Notes under the pieces: generated by a model
What the model saw: the letters and a program-made list of their open reading frames with translations, nothing else
What the model was told of the DNA's origin: nothing
Databases searched by the model: none
Shown here: positions 1 to 6,908 of the stretch, piece by piece
How positions within the stretch are numbered: the first letter of the stretch is position 1
Layout of the letters: the number at the start of each line of letters is the position of its first letter
Assembly (NCBI GenBank): GCA_947623645.1
Contig: CANQHK010000048.1
Coordinates: 1 to 8,492 of the forward strand
DNA: 8,492 bases
Direction: 5' to 3'
Origin: an uncultured Bacilli bacterium
GTDB lineage: Bacteria > Bacillota_I > Bacilli_A > RF39 > UBA660
Position numbers and translations under genes: made by a program

Positions 1-189
1 GCTGACGTCTCCACCAAGTTTGATGGAAAGATCGATTGCTCCAACATAACCTTCTGAAAAATGAAGTTTTGCTTCAACCAAACCATTTCCCTTTTCCGTT
101 GTTTCTACAACTGTTTTAGCATTTGCCCCAAGGGCAGGGAAAAAGAAGCAAGAGAAGAGAAAAATCCATAGTAAATACTTCTTTTTCAT
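1..189 (-). CDS. Secreted protein, N-terminal part only (possibly cohesin-like)
   Basis: Only the first 63 codons are in the window; the gene continues past the left edge. The start is ATG at 189, one nucleotide after the M60 peptidase stop codon, with a GGGGG-containing purine tract about 9 nt upstream. This points to translational coupling in one operon. The product begins with a clear Sec signal peptide: lysines at residues 2-4, then a hydrophobic stretch rich in Phe and Leu, ending in an A-N-A signal-peptidase-type site at about residue 24. The mature part starts with a short Thr/Glu-rich segment, then a beta-strand pattern (EAKLHF, VGAIDLSIKL, GGDV). Cohesin and similar Ig-like secreted domains often open this way, and the neighbouring protein carries a dockerin, so a cohesin is tempting. 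About 40 mature residues are too few to assign it. The existence of the gene is well supported; the function is a guess. Confidence 0.72.
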   Translation of the reverse strand, partial: MKKKYLLWIFLFSCFFFPALGANAKTVVETTEKGNGLVEAKLHFSEGYVGAIDLSIKLGGDVS

Positions 190-190
190 T

Positions 191-3100
191 TTAATTTTCC
201 CCCTTTGTAGAATCGACAATTTCCATTTTCGGTAATTGGTTGTATGGTTTTAAGTTGGTAACGGCTTTGGATGTACTTGTTAATCTTTGACCTTTATTGG
301 TTTCGGCATCATTTACTCGGTAAAGTTCAGCACGAATACTCTTTCCAGCCATACTTTCATATTGTTCTTTGGTAAGTGTATAGAACCAGTAACCACTTGC
401 TATTTCATATACTTCATGATTACTATTTAGACTGGCAAATAAGAAGTTTTCTCCTTCGTATACGATTGTGTCATCATTGGCATCGACGATTAACATTGCA
501 TTGAAGGCTGGATTTCCTCGATATTCTCCTTTGATTACAACAGAACCTTTTGGAATAAATTTCTTTGAATCTGCTGTATCATAATAATAATCATTACTTA
601 ATACTCCGATCGTCTCTTCTGTAAAGTCAACGTTATCTCCAGGAGGTGCAATAACATCAAGCTCTGCTCCACTAATAGCATTTGCTCCTTCTGCTACGAT
701 TTTAACATAAGAAATGTCATGATATGTATAAAGTTGGTTACCACCGGTTGTTCCTTCTTTATCGAAGTATACAATGTTTGTATAATGATTGTCACTGTTC
801 AAATCAAATGTTCCACTCTTAGCAAGAACCCAATTTTCTTTATCTTGACTTACATAAACGGCATACTTAGAAACGGTATTTTCAAGAAGTTCTCCGTTTA
901 CAACTGCTGCTTGATACTTGATACCAGAAATAGACATATTGTTATTTAAAGATAAAATAACATAAGCACCATCTGGATGCGTTTCTTTATCGGTCGTTGT
1001 ATGTTTTTCAGAAATCGTTGATTCTTTTACAGTATCCCCTGCAACAACTTGACGAATTGCTTCGGTACCATTAAAGTACGTTTCTTGCTTTCCATCGATA
1101 AGTTTGTTGACAGCTAACTTCGTTGTATCCATTTCTTCGTTTTCTGGATCAATAATTTCTCCTTTTTCACTTCGACTTGATTCAATTGTAAAGTTATCTT
1201 TTAAAATACTTCCATCGTGAGCAATCTTAACTTCATCTAGTTTTGTAGGTTTCGTAGCATTTAATAAGTAATCGTATGCTACCACTTCATAGGTGAATGC
1301 TCGGTTATTGATAGAACCAATGTTATCGGTGAATGTATTTTCTGTTGTGAAAGCAATGACTTCACCATTTCGGATAATTTCATATCCTAAAATCTTATCT
1401 TTGTCGGTATTGACACTAAAGTTTAGAGTAACTCGTTTTGATTGACTATCTGCTTCTGTCATCGTTGCATTTACCAAAACTTCACTTCCAATTGCTGTCA
1501 TACCACCAAGACGTTGTCTTCTTGCTTCATCGTTTAAGTATTCAATTTTTCTGGTTTCTTTTTCTGGATATTTTTCACTTAAGTAAGTTCTTAAATCATC
1601 ACTGATTACATAACCCCAAGCTTCAAAGAAATCCGATAAATCTTTTCCAACCGCTTCACTTGCATATTTTACAAGTAAATCTTCTTTACTATCTGCTGTA
1701 ATATCAGAGTTTCTTGTTAAACGGTTAATTTTTGCATAAATAGAATCTGTATCTGTCATGGTAGCTTCATCATCATAAGCTAAATGTAGTTGCCAATAAA
1801 GTCCTAATTGAACAAATACATTAGAAGCTTTACCGTAAGTGTTGGAAGTTACTTTCTCATAAATTTTTGGATAAATATCAGATGTTTCTAAACGAGATTT
1901 ATCTTGATCGTTACTTGTTTGAGCAAGAAGTGCATAAACATTGTTGGTAACTTCGGCATAAACAAGTTTGCTTTGATTGATTTGGTGTCCAATTTCATGG
2001 CTGATACCCCATCCGAAGTATCCAGTTCCTTCATCACTATTTCTTGTTCCTTGTAATAATCCTCCAATGGATCCATATTCAATTCCAATATGAAGTCCAC
2101 CGGCATACATGAAAGCTCCTGTAAACATTCTCATGTAACGAATATTTACGCGAGCAGCAGGTTCTAAGTTTTTGGCTTCTGCTTTTAGCTCATCGTCTGT
2201 TAAACCAACTCTTGAAACAAGTCCTTTTTGACGATAGAACATTTCTACCATTTCATCAAAAGCATATAAAGATTCATAAACTCGGTTTACTTTCTCATCA
2301 GTTGTTGTAAGTTTTGCTTTAATGGCATCGTTTACAGCACTTGCAGCAAAAGATAATAAACCTTTTTCGGTAACAATTTCTGTAGAGTTTAAGACGCTTG
2401 TTGTTGGTTCGTACGTTAAACCTTCATTTTTGTAAACATCTGGTAAAGAAGCAACATAGCTATCTAGTTCTTCTACGTAAGTTTTTATAGCAGCGCGTTT
2501 TTCAGTTTCGGTTTCAAGAAGACTAAGATCGAGCATTGGTATTTTATGCCCTCCACTGACTCTTACTCTTACTGGATTTCCTACACTACTGCTCTTATAA
2601 CGAAGGTAAACACTACCACCACGTTCTGTTGCCATGGAACCAATTTTTGGTACTTCGATAATGTTTTGTCCTTTTTGTAGAGTTACAGATGTAATTTTCC
2701 AAACGTTTGCTTCGGCATAGAATTGTGTAAATATGACTTCGGTATCAATATTTCTTCCCTCAGCTCCTGCATAGATAGTAATTTTTTCTCCTGGTCTTGC
2801 AACAATTCCTAATGGTTGATAATCGTTAATAGACATTGCAAAACCTAAGTGTCCATTTCTACTATTAGAAATCGTTTGATCAACTGTAATTACATCTTGT
2901 ACTGCTTTATCATTTAATAATTTTTCAGCATAGTCTAAATCGTTTAGAATAATATCTTTATTTGGATGATATTCTTCACTGATTAAATCAACGGTATTGG
3001 CACGTTTTCTTAATTCTTGAATCTTTTCGAGAGTAACTCCCTCTTGTAATTCAATTCTTAAATCATCTTTGAAAAGAGCTGCTACATCATCTTCTAAAGA

Positions 3101-5302
3101 ATCATATTCATAAATTTTTATTTCTGAAATTTGAAGTAATTTTTCATTTAGTGTCCGCACTGCAACCTGAACTTGATCGGCTGTAATCATTCCTTCTACT
3201 GTGATGTAATAATATTTCTTTCCATTTTCATCAAGTTTTGTACGAAGGGTTGCATCTTTATTAAATTCTTCTCCATTTTTCCAGTAATAAATCTTTGCTG
3301 CAATTAAATTGTATGGATAATCATCTGGTACAGTAATAGCAAAGGCATTAATATTGTAAAGACCATCAAGGGTAATTTTTGGAGTTCCTGTTTTACGATA
3401 AACAACTCCACCTTCCCAGTCCTCTTTTTGCCAATAACTTAAATGGTTATCATCGACCATAGCGAATTTGGAAGCTCCGACCATTATTCCATCGCTATAT
3501 TCAACATCTTTAATGTGTGCTGTCGTTACTCCTTCTCCTAAAGAAGTATTAATCAATTTATAGGTTGGAGTAATTGGTGGAACGTTGACGAGAGTTTCTA
3601 CCTTGCTTGATTTTGAAGCAGGTCCTTCTCCAAATTCATTGTTTCCAGTTACATAAAGTTCATATTCGGTCTTCGTTTTTAAATCCCGAATTTTATAACT
3701 TGTTGCGTCGATTTCTCGAACCACTTGATATTCTTCAGTTCCTACTTCTCGGTAATAAAGATTATACGTTACCGTATCTTTCATATCTTTCCAACGAACG
3801 TTAAATCCAGCATATACTGCTTCTGCTACAACCATATCTGGTGCAGGTGGAACACTGGATGGTTTTGGAGTTGCAACAACAGGTTTTGAGAAACCACTCT
3901 TCCATTCTTGGTTAACGGATTGGATAGATACATGATAATCTGTATAGTTATCCAAATCTTCAATCGTCATCGTCGTATAAGTTGTTTGATAAACAGTGCT
4001 GTGAGAAGAACCTTTACTATCGGTGTATTCTACTAAAATCTCATACCCTGTAATATTTGGCATTTGATCATAGGTAATCGTCATGAGTTCGCTTCCAACC
4101 TCAACTTTTAATCCTGTTGGAATCTCCATTTCTGGTTTTGGAATTTCTTCATAAACATTGTTTAAGAATTCTACTTTAGAAATCTTTGCTAATTCTTTGG
4201 TAGAAGTCTTGGTAATTTGAATGGTAATCTTTTTAACAGCAATTTGTCCATTCAAATCAATTTTAATGGTCTTCTCGTCCCCTTTATCTGTAAAAGGATG
4301 AACGCTACTTTCTGCAGTAGATTTATGATAATTATAAGTAAGACCATTTTCATCAACAACGATAATATCCATTTCTTCTGGAATACTATCAAGTCCTGTT
4401 TCCAAACGAACTTCTTCCATAATCATTGGAACTTTCATTTCAAAGTCAAGTTCGGCTGGATTTTCTTTGGAAATTTCTCCTTCATTCTTCGGTTTTACAG
4501 AAATTTCTCCGTTTTCTTGGAAAGCATCGGAAAGACTTCCTTCTGCTCCAGTCATTGTAATCATACTCGCATCAACGATCAAAGAAGTATTTTCGATCTT
4601 TGCTTTTTCACTCTCTGTATGAATATTAGCAGTGATATAATTCAAATCTGCAATATCCACTTTTCCATCTCGATTTAAATCATATTTCTTTTCTGTACTT
4701 CCAGCTAAAATACTAGAAATCATTAAATCAATATCGCTTTGGTTAACTTTTTCATCTTGATTAATATCTCCTACTTCAAACATTCCGTTTAAATTGGTAA
4801 GAGAAACTCTTTTTGAATAAGCATCCAAAGAAATGTTTTCTACAGTATAGGTTTTATAACCATCTCCGTATAGTTCAACACTGTAGTTTCCTTTTAAAAG
4901 TCCATAAATTGTTACAGCATAATACATTACTTTTGATGTTGCTTTACGATCGATTGGATTTGCTGTTTCATTTAGTTTACGGATTAAAATATCGACTGTT
5001 TGATCTTTTAATGAATAAGATTTTTGAAGGGACATATCAATTTGGTTAAAAGATACATCGGTGCTGTTTCCTTTCGCATCTTTTAATCGGAATCCGATAT
5101 TTGGTTCAGTAGTATCTTGAATTGGTAAAACGAACTTAATATCGAGTTCTAGATTCCCTTTCGCTTCCATTTTTTCTTCTGTTTTTGACTCTTGTTCTGT
5201 TGGAGTAGAAATTGGTAAGTCTTCTGCAAAAACGGCCATTGCAGGAGTAAAGTAGTTAAATAACAGAACAAAAGTCAACAATAGTTGCATTAATTTTTTC
5301 AT
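191..5302 (-). CDS. Secreted multidomain M60 (enhancin-like) zinc metallopeptidase with dockerin
   Basis: This 1703-residue extracellular protease is predicted to cleave mucin-type or other glycoproteins. It has a signal peptide at residues 1-26. A beta-rich N-terminal domain (about 50-175) is followed by a type I dockerin (about 178-228) with two calcium loops: D179-N181-D183-D190 and D208-N210-D212-D219. Next come a beta-rich domain (240-385), two fibronectin type III domains (about 391-480 and 484-572), a discoidin-like domain (580-735) and a helical linker (735-800). The M60 region spans about 803-1245. Its gluzincin motif is HEIGH at 1102-1106, with the third zinc ligand probably E1116 in YAEVTNNVYAL. 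A FnIII-like domain (1273-1360), a second discoidin/CBM32-like domain (about 1367-1550) and an unassigned C-terminal domain (1553-1703) follow. The start is ATG at 5302 with AGGAGG at 5309-5314. No anchor motif is visible, so attachment probably depends on the dockerin. The family and active site are clear; substrate and accessory-domain names are inferred from pattern. Confidence 0.93.
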   Translation of the reverse strand: MKKLMQLLLTFVLLFNYFTPAMAVFAEDLPISTPTEQESKTEEKMEAKGNLELDIKFVLPIQDTTEPNIGFRLKDAKGNSTDVSFNQIDMSLQKSYSLKDQTVDILIRKLNETANPIDRKATSKVMYYAVTIYGLLKGNYSVELYGDGYKTYTVENISLDAYSKRVSLTNLNGMFEVGDINQDEKVNQSDIDLMISSILAGSTEKKYDLNRDGKVDIADLNYITANIHTESEKAKIENTSLIVDASMITMTGAEGSLSDAFQENGEISVKPKNEGEISKENPAELDFEMKVPMIMEEVRLETGLDSIPEEMDIIVVDENGLTYNYHKSTAESSVHPFTDKGDEKTIKIDLNGQIAVKKITIQITKTSTKELAKISKVEFLNNVYEEIPKPEMEIPTGLKVEVGSELMTITYDQMPNITGYEILVEYTDSKGSSHSTVYQTTYTTMTIEDLDNYTDYHVSIQSVNQEWKSGFSKPVVATPKPSSVPPAPDMVVAEAVYAGFNVRWKDMKDTVTYNLYYREVGTEEYQVVREIDATSYKIRDLKTKTEYELYVTGNNEFGEGPASKSSKVETLVNVPPITPTYKLINTSLGEGVTTAHIKDVEYSDGIMVGASKFAMVDDNHLSYWQKEDWEGGVVYRKTGTPKITLDGLYNINAFAITVPDDYPYNLIAAKIYYWKNGEEFNKDATLRTKLDENGKKYYYITVEGMITADQVQVAVRTLNEKLLQISEIKIYEYDSLEDDVAALFKDDLRIELQEGVTLEKIQELRKRANTVDLISEEYHPNKDIILNDLDYAEKLLNDKAVQDVITVDQTISNSRNGHLGFAMSINDYQPLGIVARPGEKITIYAGAEGRNIDTEVIFTQFYAEANVWKITSVTLQKGQNIIEVPKIGSMATERGGSVYLRYKSSSVGNPVRVRVSGGHKIPMLDLSLLETETEKRAAIKTYVEELDSYVASLPDVYKNEGLTYEPTTSVLNSTEIVTEKGLLSFAASAVNDAIKAKLTTTDEKVNRVYESLYAFDEMVEMFYRQKGLVSRVGLTDDELKAEAKNLEPAARVNIRYMRMFTGAFMYAGGLHIGIEYGSIGGLLQGTRNSDEGTGYFGWGISHEIGHQINQSKLVYAEVTNNVYALLAQTSNDQDKSRLETSDIYPKIYEKVTSNTYGKASNVFVQLGLYWQLHLAYDDEATMTDTDSIYAKINRLTRNSDITADSKEDLLVKYASEAVGKDLSDFFEAWGYVISDDLRTYLSEKYPEKETRKIEYLNDEARRQRLGGMTAIGSEVLVNATMTEADSQSKRVTLNFSVNTDKDKILGYEIIRNGEVIAFTTENTFTDNIGSINNRAFTYEVVAYDYLLNATKPTKLDEVKIAHDGSILKDNFTIESSRSEKGEIIDPENEEMDTTKLAVNKLIDGKQETYFNGTEAIRQVVAGDTVKESTISEKHTTTDKETHPDGAYVILSLNNNMSISGIKYQAAVVNGELLENTVSKYAVYVSQDKENWVLAKSGTFDLNSDNHYTNIVYFDKEGTTGGNQLYTYHDISYVKIVAEGANAISGAELDVIAPPGDNVDFTEETIGVLSNDYYYDTADSKKFIPKGSVVIKGEYRGNPAFNAMLIVDANDDTIVYEGENFLFASLNSNHEVYEIASGYWFYTLTKEQYESMAGKSIRAELYRVNDAETNKGQRLTSTSKAVTNLKPYNQLPKMEIVDSTKGEN

Positions 5303-5331
5303 AATTTTCCTCCTTTTCTATGTGTATCTTT

Positions 5332-5361
5332 ATATTACTATATTTTTCTTATCATTCGCAA
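5332..5361 (-). promoter_or_regulatory. Candidate sigma-A promoter of the M60 operon
   Basis: Read on the minus strand, a -35 TTGCGA (5361-5356) is separated by 18 nt from a -10 TAATAT (5337-5332). The leader is about 25 nt and contains AGGAGG. The promoter lies between the tcdA stop and the M60 start. I see no convincing intrinsic terminator after tcdA, so read-through from tcdA may add to expression. Confidence 0.6.
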
Positions 5362-5378
5362 GTATTTTCGTGCTTTTT

Positions 5379-6062
5379 TTACGAAATTTTACAAAATTGA
5401 ACAAGAATGTGTTGGGCGATTAACATTCCTGCAACGGCGGGGACAAAACTTACAGACGGAATCGTCGTAGAGTTTATTGGAAGAGGTGGTTCTGTACTTG
5501 CTAAAACAGGAATTTTTTTGGTGATACGGTTGTCCCTTGCATATTTTCTTAAAATTTTAGCAAGAGGATCATTATTGGTTTTATCTAAAGTCGTGATTAC
5601 AAGCTTCGTCGCATCCAGTCTTCGTCCGGTTCCCATGGAAGAAATAAAGAAAATGTCGTTCGATGTGGCATAATCGATCATTAATTTTTTAGCAACCGTA
5701 TCATCACAAGCATCTACTAGTACATCCGGTTTATATTGATCGATGAGGAAAAGAGTATTTTCATCGAGTTTGGATGGAATAGAAATTACTTTACAAGAAG
5801 TAGAGATATCGTGAATCCTTTCTTGAAAACATTCTACTTTGCTTTTTCCAATGGTCGAATTTAAAGCGATAATTTGACGATTAATATTGGATTCTTCTAC
5901 AGTATCATAATCCATTAGAATCAATGTTCCAACACCACATCTAGCAAGAGATTCTACAACATATCCACCAACTCCCCCTACTCCAACAATCATTACTTTT
6001 AAATTCTGTATTTTTTCAAAATTAGCTTGCCCAATTAAATGAATAAAACGTTCGAACTGCAT
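5379..6062 (-). CDS. tcdA: tRNA threonylcarbamoyladenosine dehydratase (TcdA/CsdL/YrvM family)
   Basis: This is a ThiF/MoeB/E1-like enzyme. In this family, TcdA uses ATP to convert t6A at position 37 of ANN-decoding tRNAs to its cyclic form in the cytoplasm. I choose the ATG at 6062 (227 residues) over an in-frame TTG at 6080, because a GGAAAGGA SD lies 8 nt before the ATG and overlaps the TTG extension. The adenylate-binding glycine motif GVGGVGGYVVESLARCGVG is at residues 27-45. It is followed by LMDYDTVEESNINRQ (49-63), with the acidic residue and Arg typical of E1-like adenylation sites. DVLVDACDDTVAK (113-125), FISSMGTGRRLD (139-150) and DPLAKILRKYARD (165-177) match the TcdA pattern rather than ThiF or MoeB. 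The closing PSVSFVPAVAGMLIA segment is also typical. At 227 residues it is somewhat shorter than the usual 250-270, but no core motif is missing. The 5' leader contains a hairpin (6082-6089 with 6103-6111). Confidence 0.9.
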   Translation of the reverse strand: MQFERFIHLIGQANFEKIQNLKVMIVGVGGVGGYVVESLARCGVGTLILMDYDTVEESNINRQIIALNSTIGKSKVECFQERIHDISTSCKVISIPSKLDENTLFLIDQYKPDVLVDACDDTVAKKLMIDYATSNDIFFISSMGTGRRLDATKLVITTLDKTNNDPLAKILRKYARDNRITKKIPVLASTEPPLPINSTTIPSVSFVPAVAGMLIAQHILVQFCKIS

Positions 6063-6141
6063 AACTTTTTTCCTTTCCAATAAACCCTCTTCTATTTTAT
6101 GCGAGGGATTTCAAAATATTTCTTTTTTTTGCCTTAAGTTT

Positions 6142-6170
6142 ATTATCCTATAAAATGAATAAGAATGCAA
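6142..6170 (-). promoter_or_regulatory. Candidate sigma-A promoter of tcdA
   Basis: On the minus strand, a -35 TTGCAT (6170-6165), a 17-nt spacer and a -10 GATAAT (6147-6142) would start transcription near 6135. This gives a leader of about 70 nt before the chosen ATG at 6062. The leader carries an 8-bp hairpin built on CCCTC/GAGGG; its role is unknown. Confidence 0.5.
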
Positions 6171-6180
6171 TCTAAAAAAG

Positions 6181-6217
6181 CAATTGTGTATCATAAAAAA
6201 ATAAAAAGCACTTGCAA
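6181..6217 (-). other. Relic of a toxin promoter (probable remnant of a further array unit)
   Basis: Read on the minus strand, TTGCAA, then TTATTTTTTTATGATACACAAT closely matches the toxin promoter of unit 3 (TTGCAT, then TTATTTCTTTTATGATACAAT). Here the spacing is stretched to about 21 nt and the -10 is broken by an AC insertion. No leader, SD or peptide follows. I read it as the surviving end of a decayed unit on the tcdA side of the array. It could alternatively have been co-opted as weak tcdA regulatory sequence. Confidence 0.45.
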
Positions 6218-6240
6218 AAGTATCATTTATGTGTTATCAT
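6212..6240 (+). promoter_or_regulatory. Antitoxin RNA promoter, unit 1
   Basis: TTGCAA (6212-6217), exactly 17 nt, then TATCAT (6235-6240). This predicts a start near 6247. The element is conserved in all three units with the same spacing. Confidence 0.75.
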
Positions 6241-6246
6241 GAATAT

Positions 6247-6362
6247 GTCAAGAGAAATCTGACAAAATAAAAAAGGATACGTTTGAATGGCGTTATTCAG
6301 ACGCTTTCCGCTTTTGGGAATCGCACCCGAAATCAACAAAAGTTGAAATCAGGTGCTTTTAT
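6247..6362 (+). ncRNA. Putative type I antitoxin RNA, unit 1
   Basis: This predicted RNA of about 115 nt starts downstream of a consensus promoter and ends at an intrinsic terminator. Its 5' half folds into a hairpin: CGTTTGAA (6280-6287) with TTCAGACG (6296-6303), one G-U pair, loop TGGCGTTA. It has no useful open reading frame. It is antisense to the 3' UTR of the toxin mRNA over about 100 nt but stops at the toxin stop codon, so it does not cover the SD or coding region. Known 3'-overlap systems such as TxpA/RatA and BsrG/SR4 of Bacillus subtilis act by antisense pairing and RNase III cleavage. A similar mechanism here is inference. The 5' end is estimated from the promoter. Confidence 0.7.
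6264..6309 (-). terminator. Toxin mRNA terminator, unit 1
   Basis: Read on the minus strand, GGA plus CGTCTGAA, loop TAACGCCA, then TTCAAACG and TCC form a hairpin followed by TTTTTTATTTT. The same DNA on the plus strand is the 5' hairpin of the antitoxin RNA. One element therefore serves as terminator for one transcript and recognition hairpin for the other. Confidence 0.7.
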
Positions 6363-6364
6363 TA
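6323..6364 (+). terminator. Antitoxin RNA terminator, unit 1
   Basis: GCACC (6323-6327) pairs with GGTGC (6352-6356), and TCAAC with GTTGA around an AAAA loop. A few internal mismatches lie between the two helices. A T-rich tract follows from 6357. It overlaps the toxin stop codon. Confidence 0.7.
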
Positions 6365-6439
6365 TTTGTATAATAATGTTATTACAATGAAGAATAATAG
6401 TAATATTATGATATATAAAGAGCATTCTCTTTTTGTCAT
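6362..6439 (-). CDS. Putative type I toxin, 25-residue membrane peptide, unit 1
   Basis: This tiny hydrophobic peptide begins MTKRECSLYIIILLLFF and ends LLYK. It has a charged N-terminus (K3, R4, E5), a single predicted membrane span from about residue 8 to 24, and a terminal lysine. That is the usual form of type I toxins that insert in the cytoplasmic membrane (Fst, Ibs, Ldr, TxpA, BsrG), but I do not recognise the sequence as any named family. Evidence that it is real: ATG at 6439 follows a strong SD (AAGGAAGGTGG; AGGTGG at 6447-6452) by 7 nt. A consensus minus-strand promoter lies about 80 nt upstream and a terminator downstream. A homologue of exactly 25 residues sits in unit 3, sharing the M-x-K-x-E-x-S-x-Y start, the IILLLF core and the final K. 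The SD lies in a 12-bp hairpin (6450-6461 with 6472-6483), so translation is probably restrained. Toxicity is inferred, not shown. Confidence 0.8.
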   Translation of the reverse strand: MTKRECSLYIIILLLFFIVITLLYK

Positions 6440-6449
6440 AACATCACCA

Positions 6450-6483
6450 CCTTCCTTAACCAAAACCCTCTGATTAAGAAAGG
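6450..6483 (-). promoter_or_regulatory. SD-sequestering leader hairpin of toxin mRNA, unit 1
   Basis: On the minus-strand RNA, CCUUUCUUAAUC (6483-6472) can pair over 12 positions, including two G-U pairs, with GGUUAAGGAAGG (6461-6450) around a 10-nt loop. The second arm contains part of the SD of the toxin. Unit 3 has an equivalent but different stem, so the feature is conserved. Confidence 0.65.
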
Positions 6484-6517
6484 GAAAGCACCTGAATCTT
6501 CAAACATATCCAAATCA

Positions 6518-6546
6518 ATTGTAGCATAAAAGAAATAAATGTGCAA
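6518..6546 (-). promoter_or_regulatory. Toxin promoter, unit 1
   Basis: On the minus strand, TTGCAC (6546-6541), exactly 17 nt, then TACAAT (6523-6518). The predicted start is near 6511, giving a leader of about 72 nt. The arrangement is the same in unit 3. Confidence 0.75.
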
Positions 6547-6582
6547 TATTAAAATTAACTTTTTGTAAATTTTAAAAAATAC

Positions 6583-6611
6583 TTGTCAAAGTATCATTTA
6601 TGTGCTATTAT
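6583..6611 (+). promoter_or_regulatory. Antitoxin RNA promoter, unit 2
   Basis: TTGTCA (6583-6588), 17 nt, TATTAT (6606-6611). This is at least as close to the sigma-A consensus as the other two copies, although the toxin of this unit is dead. Confidence 0.72.
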
Positions 6612-6617
6612 AAATAT

Positions 6618-6736
6618 GTTAAGAGAAATCTGACAAAATAAAAAAGGATACGTTTGAATGGAGTATTCAGACGCTTTCCCTGTTTTTTTAGGGAGCACCC
6701 GAAATCAACAGTAGTTGAAATCAGGTGCTTTTTTAT
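6618..6736 (+). ncRNA. Orphan antitoxin RNA, unit 2
   Basis: All parts of the antitoxin gene are intact. The promoter is good. The 5' hairpin is CGTTTGAA (6651-6658) with TTCAGACG (6666-6673), loop TGGAGTA. An extra small hairpin (TCCCT...AGGGA, about 6677-6695) follows. The intrinsic terminator is GCACC (6695-6699) with GGTGC (6724-6728), followed by six T residues. It faces only a degraded toxin gene, so it is either non-functional residue or an RNA acting on other units. The start is estimated from the promoter. Confidence 0.62.
6695..6736 (+). terminator. Antitoxin RNA terminator, unit 2
   Basis: GCACC (6695-6699) pairs with GGTGC (6724-6728), with an inner helix TCAAC/GTTGA and a T-run from 6729. 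It is nearly identical to unit 1. Confidence 0.7.
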
Positions 6737-6807
6737 TTCAATAATAAAAATAAGTCAAACTAAAATAATAATAGAAGTTAACAAAAATTTAATTATTTTT
6801 TATTTTA
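6733..6807 (-). pseudogene. Decayed type I toxin gene, unit 2
   Basis: On the minus strand the last codons (TTA TTA TTG AAA TAA) are identical to the end of the unit 3 toxin, and the stop falls at the same distance from the antitoxin terminator. Aligned back from there, the sequence keeps almost the toxin length (25 versus 26 codons) and repeats AAT AAA AAA near the start. The ATG has become TAA, and several codons are now stops (for example at the GAA and TCA positions of unit 3). The SD region appears deleted. No leader matching the other units follows. This is a dead toxin beside a live antitoxin gene. Confidence 0.6.
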
Positions 6808-6877
6808 GACTTTGAAAACATATTTCAGAAAATAGTAAATATGGTAAAAGTTTTTTTATAAAGAATATAAAGATGAT

Positions 6878-6908
6878 GACAATTTGCAACAAGCTGTTGC
6901 AAATTGTC
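6878..6908. repeat. Perfect 13-bp inverted repeat
   Basis: GACAATTTGCAAC (6878-6890) and GTTGCAAATTGTC (6896-6908) are perfect reverse complements around AAGCT; one more A-T pair could close the loop. No T-run follows on either strand, so it is not a simple intrinsic terminator. It lies within the unit 2 remnant. Confidence 0.6.

Noticed and set aside
4217..4678. Plus-strand open frame of 153 codons opposite the M60 gene
   Set aside because: It lies wholly inside the strongly supported M60 coding sequence, has Phe/Asn/Ile-rich low-complexity composition typical of an antisense frame, and lacks an SD and promoter.
5365..5390. Terminator after tcdA (TTTCGT...ACGAAA, minus strand)
   Set aside because: Only a 6-bp stem with a 9-nt loop that includes an A-run, and no T-tract after it.
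5407..5673. Plus-strand open frame opposite tcdA
   Set aside because: It is antisense to conserved TcdA motifs and has no recognisable domain or SD.
6878..6908. Inverted repeat as an intrinsic terminator
   Set aside because: There is no T-run on either side in either direction.
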